DNA of 38,779 bases from an uncultured Prevotella sp. (lineage in GTDB: Bacteria; Bacteroidota; Bacteroidia; Bacteroidales; Bacteroidaceae), in assembly GCA_934229335.1 (NCBI GenBank), contig CAKQDQ010000012.1:1-38779 (forward strand), read 5' to 3'. The notes beneath the pieces were generated by a model, which searched no databases, had not been told where the DNA came from, and worked only from the letters and a program-made list of their open reading frames with translations. Of this stretch, positions 21,979 through 31,379 are shown piece by piece. The position numbers and the translations under genes were made by a program. Position 1 is the first letter of the stretch. Every line of letters starts with the position of its first letter.

Positions 21979-24060
21979 TTATGAAAGTTCTATTGATTCT
22001 GCGGCAACACCAATATCTACAACATCAAATACTTTTGAGGTATATATTGATTCTATACTCACATAATTATCATACCATTTTTGAGGATGTCTTTCTTTTG
22101 CCTCATATGCCTTTTCAAAGAACTCGTATAAATCTTCATAAGTCAAATTGTACTTTAATATAAGTTTCAAGTCCTTGGTACAAAGAGGTATAATTTTCAA
22201 ACTCTCTACATATTTATTAGAGTCCGATGTATCATAATACCCCATATACTTTCGACACATAAAGTCGTTAATAACATTGATATCCAAAAAACTCGTAGCA
22301 AAGACACAATAACTATTTTTATTTTGTGTACGTAATAAATATCTTCCCAAATGCCTTGACACAGGCTCCATCTCCATTCTTCTTTGATTAGTGCCATCCG
22401 CTAAGGTAGCCTCTAACAACAAACCATGATTCGGATACGATTTACACTTTTGATATTCATACACAATATCCGCTTCACCACCCGCAGCATGGGTTATTGG
22501 CAACAAATTGGCATCAAGAGATAGTTTCAAATATTGCAACAACTTTCCTTTTCTTCCGCTTATCTTATACCACACAATGCCTAAAATATATTCAAATATT
22601 GTAGGTATATCCGCATTATCAGTTACCAGTTGATTAATTTCTGCGTCATTACGAGTCTCAAAATCATCAAGTAATCTCTGCAAGGTCACATCAGAAAATT
22701 TTACATCTATCATTTTATTCAAACGTTGGTAACGTAACTTTTCCACTTCATTAAAAGCCTCATCTATAGTACTTATTGAGGCTCCAAACTCTTTATTAAC
22801 ACCATCAACTATACTCTGCTCATCAAACGCTAAAGCAGGACATATATCCACCAACGAACAATTCTCTTCCAAACGAGGACACAATACATAGGCTTCCTTA
22901 TACAATACCTCTATTGCCTTTGCAAAAAAATGCTTAGGTACGACATCCAACCTTACCTGTTCGTCAGCAAAGATGAAACAATTAGTCAACCCCAAATAAC
23001 GTCTATTCAAGTCAAAATAATCTTCCAACGTAGCCTTTGCTTTAAACAAGTGCATTGTTAAAAAGAAAAACTCCTTGAAAGACTCTTCCGTTTCTACAAA
23101 TCCATCAGGCAACATCTTCAATACTGCCTCTTTCTGTTTCTTAATAACAGTTTTAGAGGTTGATTTAAACAAAAGTTTCTTCCATTTTATTGCAACAGAA
23201 GATTGAAAAGAACTCAAATCATCAAGTAAGTCTTCAACTTTAGTATTGTCCTTTTCTATATAAACAGAATATAGATCTTCATAGAAGACCACATAGGGCT
23301 TATCATAATTAGCACTTTTACGATTCATTCCTACAGACAACAATAGTTCGGGGGAATATTCGTTATTAACAAATCTTTCCAAGCCTGCCTTATAGTTAGG
23401 TCTTGATAATAAAAATTCCTTTATAGCATCATCTATACACCCATCACCTGCACGCAATTGGTGTATCAACTCCAATATATATAATGTGGTAAACTCATCC
23501 GTACACAATGGCACTAAATATCTAAACTCATCATAAGACAAGTAACCCAATTGAACTATCAGATACAAGACTATTATCAAAGGTCGAACAATATTCTTAC
23601 CAATCTTTAGACCTGTCTTCAACAACTGTCCCAAATACAAAATGCTATCACATGATATGCCAAGTTCCGTTTTTTCTGTGAAAGATTGAGTTTGGGATAC
23701 TTCCAAGAGATATTTGCCAACTTCAGTTAGACGATGGTTCTCGTTGACCAAACCCATATCATAAAGTCCACTTGTTTTCTCACGAGCAGTTTTGTATTTT
23801 CTTTCCCAAGGTTCTCCACCCTCCATAAAACCATTTTCCACCAAGTAATCATAATATCTCACCTTGATTTCATAAATATCTTTTTGCCCTGGAGCCATAT
23901 ACTTTTTCTCCCAACCTTGATCCGCATTCTTGGGTAATTTCCAAAAATTATCCAACAAAGCAAGTTGAGTTTCTATCTTATAGTTGAACTCCTTGGTCCT
24001 AAAGGAAGTTGTGCCAAATTTCCACATAAATGAAGAATATGGTATTCTTTCGTAATTCAT
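21979..24060 (-). CDS. Type II restriction endonuclease, AlwI / Nt.BspD6I-like
   Basis: 693 residues. The N-terminal region (1-120) has FMWKFGTTSFRTKEFNYKIETQ and AREKTSGLYDMGLVNENHRL, a recognition/winged-helix-like part seen in AlwI-family enzymes. The C-terminal nuclease core aligns with the type IIS nicking enzyme Nt.BspD6I: IFEYILGIVWYKISG (Glu490), PITHAAGGEADIVYEY (Asp531), GLLLEATLADGT (Glu550) and RMEMEPVSRH (Glu565). All four acidic positions that I recall as the active site are kept. It should cut DNA a few bases outside a short asymmetric site. It is the last gene of a minus-strand operon, 15 bp after a methyltransferase. GC content is far below that of flanking core genes, which suggests acquisition by transfer. 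Confidence 0.85.
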   Translation of the reverse strand: MNYERIPYSSFMWKFGTTSFRTKEFNYKIETQLALLDNFWKLPKNADQGWEKKYMAPGQKDIYEIKVRYYDYLVENGFMEGGEPWERKYKTAREKTSGLYDMGLVNENHRLTEVGKYLLEVSQTQSFTEKTELGISCDSILYLGQLLKTGLKIGKNIVRPLIIVLYLIVQLGYLSYDEFRYLVPLCTDEFTTLYILELIHQLRAGDGCIDDAIKEFLLSRPNYKAGLERFVNNEYSPELLLSVGMNRKSANYDKPYVVFYEDLYSVYIEKDNTKVEDLLDDLSSFQSSVAIKWKKLLFKSTSKTVIKKQKEAVLKMLPDGFVETEESFKEFFFLTMHLFKAKATLEDYFDLNRRYLGLTNCFIFADEQVRLDVVPKHFFAKAIEVLYKEAYVLCPRLEENCSLVDICPALAFDEQSIVDGVNKEFGASISTIDEAFNEVEKLRYQRLNKMIDVKFSDVTLQRLLDDFETRNDAEINQLVTDNADIPTIFEYILGIVWYKISGRKGKLLQYLKLSLDANLLPITHAAGGEADIVYEYQKCKSYPNHGLLLEATLADGTNQRRMEMEPVSRHLGRYLLRTQNKNSYCVFATSFLDINVINDFMCRKYMGYYDTSDSNKYVESLKIIPLCTKDLKLILKYNLTYEDLYEFFEKAYEAKERHPQKWYDNYVSIESIYTSKVFDVVDIGVAAESIELS

Positions 24061-24075
24061 AACAACTCTTACTAT

Positions 24076-25005
24076 CTAAAATTTTGTAATTAAGACCTCT
24101 TCTGATTGCGCTTTTTTTGACTTTTTCTGGTAATTACTATAATGATAATCCATAAATAGACTATGCACATGATAACCACGTTGTTCTATCCATCTAATCA
24201 AAACAGAGTTTTCTTTGCCTTCATGCCTCAACACATTCGATAATGCAAATTTGAGGTTTCGTTCGTCTAAATAATCTAAAAGTTTCAACAAGTCAGCCTC
24301 ATCTTTTTCTGTCCAACCAGATTTTTCATTATATGTTGCAGTTGTTATCAGATAAGGAGGATCGCAATATACAAGACTCTTTTCTGTCAACATTTCAAAC
24401 CTGAAACCACGGAAGTCTCCATGCCTCAACTCATTGTTTTGATTTCGCAAAGCATCCAAAAAACAAACCAACTTCGCTTCTATTACTGTGTTGAAATCTC
24501 TCTTTCCTACTGGCAAATTAAAATATCCACTATCATTAAAACGCATCTGGTTATTAAAACCAAATAGTATTAACGTATAAAGCAGGATATAATACTGGTT
24601 ATCCACCTTCGGATAGTAATTGAATCTTTCACGTAATAACAGATATTTTTCACGATTATATTTAGATACTCCGAGATTAGCATCACCACCATAGTAGGCA
24701 AAGCCATGTAAACGAGTTTTACTTAAACCAAATTCCTCTATCAACTTATTAATTCCTGTGATAATTGTATCCGTACGCAATCTTTTAAATGTTTTCAACA
24801 AACCAACAAGTTGTTTAGAGTTGTCATTGTAAATAACTTTTTCTGCCTCTACATTCATCCCAACATTACATCCGCCACAAAACAAATCTACGAATATATC
24901 AATATCCTTGGGAAAATACGGCAATATTTGGTCTAATATACGAGCCTTGCCACCTTGATAATTTAATGGAGATGCTATATAGTTTTTTATTTGTTTACGC
25001 TGCAT
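24076..25005 (-). CDS. Dam-like N6-adenine DNA methyltransferase (D12 class), R-M protein M1
   Basis: 309 residues. The layout is that of alpha-class D12 methyltransferases: SPLNYQGGKARILDQI (12-27, SAM-binding motif X/FxGxG type), DIFVDLFCGGCNVG (36-49, motif I), the acidic loop VIYNDNS, and catalytic DPPY (215-218) in SLVYCDPPYLITTATYNEKSG. It should transfer methyl from S-adenosylmethionine to adenine in one strand of the restriction site. The start overlaps the end of the second methyltransferase by 19 bp, indicating translational coupling, and the endonuclease follows 15 bp later. It is AT-rich like its neighbours. Confidence 0.9.
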   Translation of the reverse strand: MQRKQIKNYIASPLNYQGGKARILDQILPYFPKDIDIFVDLFCGGCNVGMNVEAEKVIYNDNSKQLVGLLKTFKRLRTDTIITGINKLIEEFGLSKTRLHGFAYYGGDANLGVSKYNREKYLLLRERFNYYPKVDNQYYILLYTLILFGFNNQMRFNDSGYFNLPVGKRDFNTVIEAKLVCFLDALRNQNNELRHGDFRGFRFEMLTEKSLVYCDPPYLITTATYNEKSGWTEKDEADLLKLLDYLDERNLKFALSNVLRHEGKENSVLIRWIEQRGYHVHSLFMDYHYSNYQKKSKKAQSEEVLITKF

Positions 25006-26030
25006 AAGAAAACACGTTCTTTGTTGTCTTTATTAAATACACTCTTACCAGCATCGAACCCTCGATAATCCATTGTAAAAACTTTTACGCTTCCACGAAG
25101 AGAAAGTATATCAACAATCTCTTCGTCTGTAATTTTCGCATTTGAACGACATTGAAGTTTCTTTCCATTATTATTGTAAGACAATAAAATATATCGAGAA
25201 TTTAACTTTAACACTAAATCTCGCAATGCTATTGCTGCCTCGATACTTTTGCAATAGTCACTTTTCATTTGCGATCTATCCATCTTCTTCGCTACGCCAA
25301 AAACCTTCGGTTTATCCCAACGAGCCACATTCTCCAACAAATGATAAGCATCACAATACTGCCTACTATTATACGGAGGATCTAAATAAGCAACATCAAC
25401 ATATTCTTTGGAAACGATAGCATTAGAGTCCGCACAATATATATGATTTTCTTTATTCAAGTAATAAGTATTATCTGGCATTCGTAACATTAACTCTCCT
25501 TCATATTTGCCATCTCTGATAAAAGAATCATAGTGTCCACAAGTATGACTTATCTTATCCATTGCGTATATCAATGAGGTTATAATCATCGCACGTTCTC
25601 TTTCATTCATCTTATTTGCAAGATACCTATCTTCCACATCTTCACGGATAAAACCTATCTTTTGAGAACTGTATTCATCAAAATAAGTATTTGCAAAATT
25701 CTGCGACATATAATTACATTCATTAGATGCATCATAAGAGTTATAGAATTCTAATATCTCCGCCACCTTTGTTCTATCTATGCTTTGTGGTGAGAACCAA
25801 CATAATGACGCTAAATAATTGCAATACATCATATCGCATACCACAAGACGTTTATCCAAGAATGCAGATGCAACACTTCCTGTACCAGAGAATACATCAA
25901 AGAATGAAATGACATCATTACAATTCTTTTCTACAACATCTCTGATCCAACCTGTCAATTTGTATTTATTACCTAAATAACGTCGATTACTAATATTAAA
26001 AGTATCCATCTGCATCCAATTATAAAGCAT
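24987..26030 (-). CDS. N6-adenine DNA methyltransferase (D12 class), R-M protein M2
   Basis: Up to 347 residues; internal Mets at positions 6 and 8 (MQMDTFNISNRRYLGNK) are equally plausible starts. Motifs: RRYLGNKYKLTGWI (17-29), FFDVFSGTGSVASAF (43-57, motif I), and catalytic DPPY (217-220) in VAYLDPPYNSRQYCDAYHLLENV. The sequence is clearly different from the Dam-like M1, so the pair probably methylates the two strands of an asymmetric site separately, as expected for a type IIS endonuclease. It is first in the operon, and its upstream region contains the folded element at 26096-26188. No clear promoter box was found on the minus strand. Confidence 0.88.
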   Translation of the reverse strand: MLYNWMQMDTFNISNRRYLGNKYKLTGWIRDVVEKNCNDVISFFDVFSGTGSVASAFLDKRLVVCDMMYCNYLASLCWFSPQSIDRTKVAEILEFYNSYDASNECNYMSQNFANTYFDEYSSQKIGFIREDVEDRYLANKMNERERAMIITSLIYAMDKISHTCGHYDSFIRDGKYEGELMLRMPDNTYYLNKENHIYCADSNAIVSKEYVDVAYLDPPYNSRQYCDAYHLLENVARWDKPKVFGVAKKMDRSQMKSDYCKSIEAAIALRDLVLKLNSRYILLSYNNNGKKLQCRSNAKITDEEIVDILSLRGSVKVFTMDYRGFDAGKSVFNKDNKERVFLCSVNK

Positions 26031-26095
26031 CTCAATGTTGATTCCTTATAACTAGAGACTACAAACCACACATTTTATTACTTTTCAAAAGAAAC

Positions 26096-26188
26096 GGCGT
26101 AGGAATCATATCACTTCAGTTATCCTTGCCTTTCGAGGTATTAGGGAACCTACAACATCAAGGATAAGAAGCAAAAGATGCCTACGCC
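26096..26188. other. Highly structured noncoding element upstream of the R-M operon
   Basis: The outer stem is GGCGTAGG (26096-26103) with CCTACGCC (26181-26188), extended by ATC/GAT after one mismatch. The inner stem is TTATCCTTG (26120-26128) with CAAGGATAA (26159-26167), extended by CTTC/GAAG across a 2-nt bulge. Inside sit two hairpins, CCT-TTCG-AGG (26129-26138) and TAGG-gaa-CCTA (26142-26152). The result is a branched, cloverleaf-like fold. On the minus strand it would end 65 nt before the methyltransferase start; on plus it faces away. Confidence 0.65.
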
Positions 26189-26251
26189 AAATAAAGTATA
26201 TATACATACAGCACAAAGTACGCCCTTACTTACGAAATGGCGCACTTGTGC

Positions 26252-26283
26252 CGTGTAAATACACGATATGGGTAGACGCCCAT
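26252..26283. other. Pair of tandem hairpins
   Basis: CGTGT-aaat-ACACG (26252-26265) is followed by ATGGG-tagacg-CCCAT (26268-26283). No protein frame across 26190-26525 is convincing. With the element at 26096-26188 this makes ~190 bp dense in secondary structure. Confidence 0.5.
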
Positions 26284-26380
26284 TTGCCATCTTCCTCTGA
26301 ATGTTATATTCGAAAGTCCCTAATTTCCGAAAAGGTCAGAAGAAAACGTTATGAACGCCTTTCTCTAAAAACAAGCCAAG

Positions 26381-26404
26381 CCTTGGATTCGCGCCAACGA
26401 CCCC
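26381..26404 (-). other. tRNA T-arm-like fragment
   Basis: Read on the minus strand, GGGGTCG is followed by TTGG-cgcgaat-CCAA, a 4-bp stem with a 7-nt loop close to the T-loop consensus TTCGAAT. No full cloverleaf can be drawn. It may be a decayed tRNA 3' end or attachment-site remnant at the island edge. Confidence 0.25.
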
Positions 26405-26525
26405 TCATCAGCAATCCGAAGGATGACAATTGCAAAAGTAATGAAAAGAATTTAAATGTACAAATATTTGTGATATAAATTTATACTAATGGAATTTTTT
26501 ACACTCCTATAGGTTTCTGTTTTGA

Positions 26526-26822
26526 AGAAATACATTTTTTTTTTTGGGGGGGGGATTGGGGAGAAGCAATAATGAAGGATGTGGTGAGAGTTCGGAAACA
26601 GACGTACTTGACTCGGAAACTCATCATAAAAGTTCGGAGAGAATACTTGAATTAATTAAGAATAAGCCTACTATATCAGCAGCAGAAATCGCAATGCAAA
26701 TAAATATGTCATCACGAGGAGCAGAAAAGCAGATTAAAAAGTTCAGAGAGGCAGGAATCATCAAACGCAATGGTGTTGACTTTGGGGGCTATTGGAAAAT
26801 TGTAGATTTGGATAACGACTAA
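26526..26822 (+). pseudogene. Remnant of a winged-helix DNA-binding gene
   Basis: The open frame has no ATG; it begins after a stop at 26523-26525 and runs through T11G9. From about 26622 it encodes KSSERILELIKNKPTISAAE, IAMQINMSSRGAEKQIKKF and REAGIIKRNGVDFGGYWKIV, a clean winged helix-turn-helix. This is the kind found at the C-terminus of ATP-binding (AlbA_2/HATPase) regulators and some Fic proteins. Everything upstream of this domain is missing, so it is most likely a 3' fragment. Expression from the homopolymer region cannot be excluded. Confidence 0.5.
26535..26554. repeat. T11G9 homopolymer tract
   Basis: Eleven T (26535-26545) are followed directly by nine G (26546-26554) at the 5' end of the helix-turn-helix remnant. 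Both runs are long enough for slipped-strand changes, but they are also prone to sequencing error. Confidence 0.85.
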
Positions 26823-26856
26823 AAGAGTAAAATATGTTATTAAGGAACAAAATTGG

Positions 26857-26892
26857 GTCTCTTAGAGACGAGTATCATTGACGCCTGATACT
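26857..26892. other. Two adjacent perfect hairpins after the HTH remnant
   Basis: GTCTC-tta-GAGAC (26857-26869) and AGTATCA-ttgacgcc-TGATACT (26871-26892) lie 34 bp after the remnant's stop. No T-run follows. Confidence 0.45.
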
Positions 26893-26968
26893 ATAAAGTT
26901 TCTTTTGATTTATAGACACTCACAAAATCATTTAACTTATGTTAAGCATTATCTTTGTATGAAACACT

Positions 26969-27005
26969 AAAAAAGCCACCGTAACATTGCTGCTACGGTG
27001 GCTTT
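26969..27005 (-). terminator. rpoC terminator
   Basis: A 12-bp stem joins AAAGCCACCGTA (26972-26983) to its complement (26994-27005), with a 10-nt loop. On the minus strand a T-run follows (A-run in plus from 26969). It lies 30 nt beyond the rpoC stop and closes the ribosomal/RNA polymerase cluster. Confidence 0.93.
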
Positions 27006-27034
27006 CTTTATTTCTTATGTTATTACAGTTAGGA

Positions 27035-30000
27035 TTAACTGCGATATTCAAATACGTTCTGACGGCTCATCTGACGACGATCCATGTCTTCACGGCTACC
27101 TACGATGATCTTCTCGAACTCACGCAGACCTGTACCGGCTGGGATGAGGTGACCGCAGATTACGTTCTCCTTCATACCCTGGAGCGTATCGCTCTTGCGA
27201 CGGATAGCAGCCTCGTTGAGCACCTTAGTGGTCTCCTGGAATGATGCTGCTGACATGAAGCTCTTGGTGTGGAGTGCCGCACGTGTGATACCCTGCAGTA
27301 TCTGGGTAGATGTAGCAGGAACGGCGTCACGTACCTCAACGAGTTTCAAATCACGACGCTTGAGGAGTGAGTTCTCGTCACGCAACTTACGAGCTGTGAC
27401 AATCTGACCCTTGTGAAGGTTCTCTGAGTCGCCTGCGTCAACAACAACTTTCTTGCCCCAGATACGATCGTTCTCTTCTGCGAAGTCGAGCTTGTCAACA
27501 ATGTCGCTCTCGAGGAAGCAGGTATCGCCTGGATCATTGATCTGTACCTTACGCATCATCTGACGAACGATAATCTCGAAGTGCTTATCGTTGATCTTCA
27601 CACCCTGCAGACGATATACGTCCTGTACCTCGTTAACGATGTACTCCTGAACGGCTGTAAGTCCCTTGATGGCAAGGATGTCGTTAGGTGTGATGACACC
27701 AGCAGAGAGCGGTGTTCCGGCACGCACGGCATCGTGTTCCTGTACGAGCAACTGCTTTGACAGTGGCACGAGGTACTTACGCTGTTCGCCTGTCTTTGAT
27801 GTGATGATGATTTCGCGGTTACCACGCTTGAGTGCGCCCATTGTTACCTCACCATCGATTTCTGATACGACAGCTGGGTTAGATGGGTTACGAGCCTCAA
27901 AGAGCTCGGTTACACGTGGCAGACCACCGGTGATATCACCTGCACGACCTACGGTACGTGGTATCTTGACGAGGGTTACACCTGACGCAACGTCTGCACC
28001 ATCTTCTATTACGACGTGACCATCCACTGGGAGGTTGTATGTTGCAATAACCTCACCGTGCTTGTCAAGGATGTTACAGGTTGGAACGAGTGAACGATCC
28101 TTACTCTCTATAATGATACGCTCGGTCATACCTGTTGTATCATCGGTCTCAGCCTTATAGGTAGAGCCTTCTACGAAGTCGTTAAGGCGAACTGTACCTG
28201 CGAACTCTGATACGATAACGGCGTTGAATGGGTCCCAACGTGCAATGACGTCACCCTTCTTAACCTTGTCACCGTTCTTGAAGAAGAGAGCTGAACCGTA
28301 AGGTACTGGTACGTTAGAGAGTGTGATACCTGTTGTTGGGTCAACGAAACGGCACTCTGTAAGACGGCTGACTACCATCTCGCACTCTACTGCACCACCT
28401 TCGCTATTGTCTACGTAAGGAACAGCACGAAGTTCATCAAACTCTACAACTGCCTCTTCTGACTTACAGGTTACGGTTGCATTGGCTGCCGCACCACCGG
28501 CGATACCACCTGCATGGAAAGTACGAAGCGTAAGCTGTGTACCTGGCTCACCGATAGCCTGCGCCGCGATGACACCAACAGCCTCACCCTTCTGTACCAT
28601 ACGCTGTGTAGCGAGGTTACGTCCGTAACACTTCTTACATACACCATGCTTTGATTCACAGGTAAGTACGGAACGTATCTCTACTGTCTCTATTCCCGCA
28701 TCTTCTATAGCCTTAGCACGTGCCTCGTTGATTTCCTCACCAGCAGGGCAAATAACCTCATTGGTGTGTGGATTTACAACATCGTGTACGCTGACACGAC
28801 CGAGGATACGATCGTAGAGGCTTGAGATAACATCATCACCGTTCTTAAGAGCGGTGCAAACGAGACCACGAAGTGTGCCACAGTCATCTTCATTGATGAT
28901 GACATCGTGCGATACGTCTACAAGACGACGTGTCAAGTAACCTGCATCGGCAGTCTTCATAGCGGTATCAGCAAGACCCTTACGGGCACCGTGAGAAGCG
29001 ATAAAGTACTCAAGCACTGACATACCCTCCTTAAAGTTAGAAAGGATTGGGTTCTCAATGGTAGGACGCTCATCAGCACCAGCCTTCTGTGGCTTTGACA
29101 TAAGACCACGGATACCGGAGAGCTGCTTAATCTGATCCTTAGAACCACGGGCACCTGAGTCCAGCATCATGAAGACAGCATTGAAGCCCTGGTCTGCCTC
29201 GGTCATCTCCTTAAGAAGGATGTTACCTATATCGTTGTTAACGTGAGTCCATGTATCGATAACCTGATTGTAACGCTCGGTATCGGTGATGAAGCCCATG
29301 TTATAGTTGTCTGTAATCTGGCGTACTTCCTCGTTACCCTTACGGATGAGCTCTTCCTTCTCTGGTGGAATGATGATGTCGTCAAGGTTGAATGACAGAC
29401 CTGCAAGGTATGCCATACGGTAACCGAGGTTCTTAATACCATCAAGGAACTCACATGCACGGGCGAAACCAACAAGGTTGATTACGTTCTGGATGATGTC
29501 ACGCAGAGACTTCTTTGAGATAATGGTATTAACGAATCCCATCTCTGGTGGTACAAGACCATTAACGATGACACGACCTACAGAGGTCTCTACCATGTGC
29601 TTTACCTTCTCACCATCTACTACATCGTCAACAACCACCTTTACTGGTGCGTGAAGGTCACACTGCTTTTCATTATATGCAATGATTGCCTCTTCAGGAC
29701 CATAGAAGGTAAGTCCTTCACCCTTTGCGCCTGGACGAAGCTTGGTGATGTAGTACAGACCAAGTACCATATCCTGTGAAGGCACAGTGATAGGCGCACC
29801 ATTTGCAGGGTTCAGAATGTTATGGCTCTGCAGCATCAGGAGCTGTGCCTCAAGCACTGCCTCGTTTGACAGTGGGAGGTGAACAGCCATCTGGTCACCA
29901 TCGAAGTCAGCGTTGAACGCTGTACATGCCAATGGATGCAACTGAATAGCTTTGCCCTCGATAAGTTTTGGCTGGAACGCCTGTATGCCAAGACGGTGAA

Positions 30001-31363
30001 GTGTAGGAGCACGGTTCAAGAGAACAGGGTGACCCTTCATCACATTCTCCAGAATGTCCCAGATGATAGGCTCACGACGGTCAACGATACGCTTCGCACT
30101 CTTTACAGTCTTCACAATACCGCGCTCAATAAGCTTACGGATAATGAATGGCTTGTAAAGCTCTGCTGCCATGAGTTTCGGCAAACCGCACTCACCCATG
30201 TTAAGCTCTGGACCTACAACGATAACGGAACGTCCGGAGTAGTCTACACGCTTACCGAGGAGGTTCTGACGGAAACGACCAGCCTTACCCTTCAATGAGT
30301 CAGAGAGTGACTTCAGCGGACGGTTACCCTCGCTCTTTACCGCACTGCTCTTACGAGAGTTATCGAAGAGAGAGTCAACAGCCTCCTGAAGCATACGCTT
30401 CTCGTTACGCAGGATAACCTCAGGAGCATGAATCTCCATAAGGCGCTTGAGTCGGTTGTTTCGTATGATAACACGACGATAGAGGTCGTTAAGGTCTGAT
30501 GTAGCGAAGCGACCACCATCCAGTGGTACGAGCGGACGAAGTTCTGGTGGAGTAACAGGAAGTATCTTCATTATCATCCACTCAGGACGGTTATCATTTC
30601 CCTCAGGACCACGGCTGTTACGGAACGCCTCTACTACCTGCAGACGCTTCAGAGCCTCTGTTCTGCGCTGTACAGAACCTTCACGGCTTGCCTGGTCACG
30701 CAGTTCATATGACAAAGCGTCGAGGTCAAGGTTCTGAAGAAGGATATAGATAGCCTCTGCACCCATCTTCGCGATGAACTTGTTAGGATCACTATCATCA
30801 AGATAATCATTGCTCTCGTCAAGCTGATTATCAATGATGTCAATATACTCTTCTTCTGTTATGAAGTCAAGCTTATGAGAGCCATTAATATCAGTACCGT
30901 CCTCGTTCTTCTTACCCTCCAAAGCACCTGGCTGAATGATAACATACTTCTCATAGTATATTACTGCCTCAAGCTTCTTAGTAGGTATTCCGAGCAAATA
31001 ACCAATTTTGTTCGGCAAAGAACGGAAGTACCAGATATGCGCAACAGGCACCACAAGCTCTATGTGACCAGAACGCTCACGACGTACTTTCTTCTCTGTT
31101 ACCTCAACACCGCAGCGGTCGCAGACGATACCTTTATATCGAATACGCTTATACTTACCGCAGGCACACTCGAAGTCCTTAGTTGGACCAAAGATACGCT
31201 CACAGAAGAGACCGTCACGCTCAGGCTTGTAAGTACGGTAGTTGATGGTCTCCGGCTTTGTCACCTCACCATAAGAGTGTTCAAGAATCTCCTCTGGAGA
31301 TGCGAGACCAACGGTAATCTTGGTGAAGTTTGTCTTTATCTTGTTGTCTTTCTTGAAAGCCAT
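27035..31363 (-). CDS. rpoC: DNA-directed RNA polymerase beta' subunit
   Basis: 1442 residues, full length for Bacteroidota. With beta it forms the catalytic cleft of RNA polymerase. Landmarks: the N-terminal zinc-binding cysteines 66, 68, 81 and 84 ([20 protein letters not shown]), the invariant Mg2+-chelating NADFDGD near residue 485, the rudder/clamp region [20 protein letters not shown], the bridge-helix region [14 protein letters not shown], the second zinc site [15 protein letters not shown], and the trigger-loop region [17 protein letters not shown]. It follows rpoB by 16 bp and is the last gene of the cluster. The terminator lies just beyond it, and an AT-rich island adjoins. Confidence 0.98.
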   Translation of the reverse strand: MAFKKDNKIKTNFTKITVGLASPEEILEHSYGEVTKPETINYRTYKPERDGLFCERIFGPTKDFECACGKYKRIRYKGIVCDRCGVEVTEKKVRRERSGHIELVVPVAHIWYFRSLPNKIGYLLGIPTKKLEAVIYYEKYVIIQPGALEGKKNEDGTDINGSHKLDFITEEEYIDIIDNQLDESNDYLDDSDPNKFIAKMGAEAIYILLQNLDLDALSYELRDQASREGSVQRRTEALKRLQVVEAFRNSRGPEGNDNRPEWMIMKILPVTPPELRPLVPLDGGRFATSDLNDLYRRVIIRNNRLKRLMEIHAPEVILRNEKRMLQEAVDSLFDNSRKSSAVKSEGNRPLKSLSDSLKGKAGRFRQNLLGKRVDYSGRSVIVVGPELNMGECGLPKLMAAELYKPFIIRKLIERGIVKTVKSAKRIVDRREPIIWDILENVMKGHPVLLNRAPTLHRLGIQAFQPKLIEGKAIQLHPLACTAFNADFDGDQMAVHLPLSNEAVLEAQLLMLQSHNILNPANGAPITVPSQDMVLGLYYITKLRPGAKGEGLTFYGPEEAIIAYNEKQCDLHAPVKVVVDDVVDGEKVKHMVETSVGRVIVNGLVPPEMGFVNTIISKKSLRDIIQNVINLVGFARACEFLDGIKNLGYRMAYLAGLSFNLDDIIIPPEKEELIRKGNEEVRQITDNYNMGFITDTERYNQVIDTWTHVNNDIGNILLKEMTEADQGFNAVFMMLDSGARGSKDQIKQLSGIRGLMSKPQKAGADERPTIENPILSNFKEGMSVLEYFIASHGARKGLADTAMKTADAGYLTRRLVDVSHDVIINEDDCGTLRGLVCTALKNGDDVISSLYDRILGRVSVHDVVNPHTNEVICPAGEEINEARAKAIEDAGIETVEIRSVLTCESKHGVCKKCYGRNLATQRMVQKGEAVGVIAAQAIGEPGTQLTLRTFHAGGIAGGAAANATVTCKSEEAVVEFDELRAVPYVDNSEGGAVECEMVVSRLTECRFVDPTTGITLSNVPVPYGSALFFKNGDKVKKGDVIARWDPFNAVIVSEFAGTVRLNDFVEGSTYKAETDDTTGMTERIIIESKDRSLVPTCNILDKHGEVIATYNLPVDGHVVIEDGADVASGVTLVKIPRTVGRAGDITGGLPRVTELFEARNPSNPAVVSEIDGEVTMGALKRGNREIIITSKTGEQRKYLVPLSKQLLVQEHDAVRAGTPLSAGVITPNDILAIKGLTAVQEYIVNEVQDVYRLQGVKINDKHFEIIVRQMMRKVQINDPGDTCFLESDIVDKLDFAEENDRIWGKKVVVDAGDSENLHKGQIVTARKLRDENSLLKRRDLKLVEVRDAVPATSTQILQGITRAALHTKSFMSAASFQETTKVLNEAAIRRKSDTLQGMKENVICGHLIPAGTGLREFEKIIVGSREDMDRRQMSRQNVFEYRS

Positions 31364-31379
31364 AGTTTTCTTTGTTTAA

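Noticed and set aside
26248..26478. 76-codon plus-strand ORF upstream of the R-M operon
   Set aside because: It translates through two hairpins and the tRNA-like fragment and has no domain resemblance. It is treated as noncoding.
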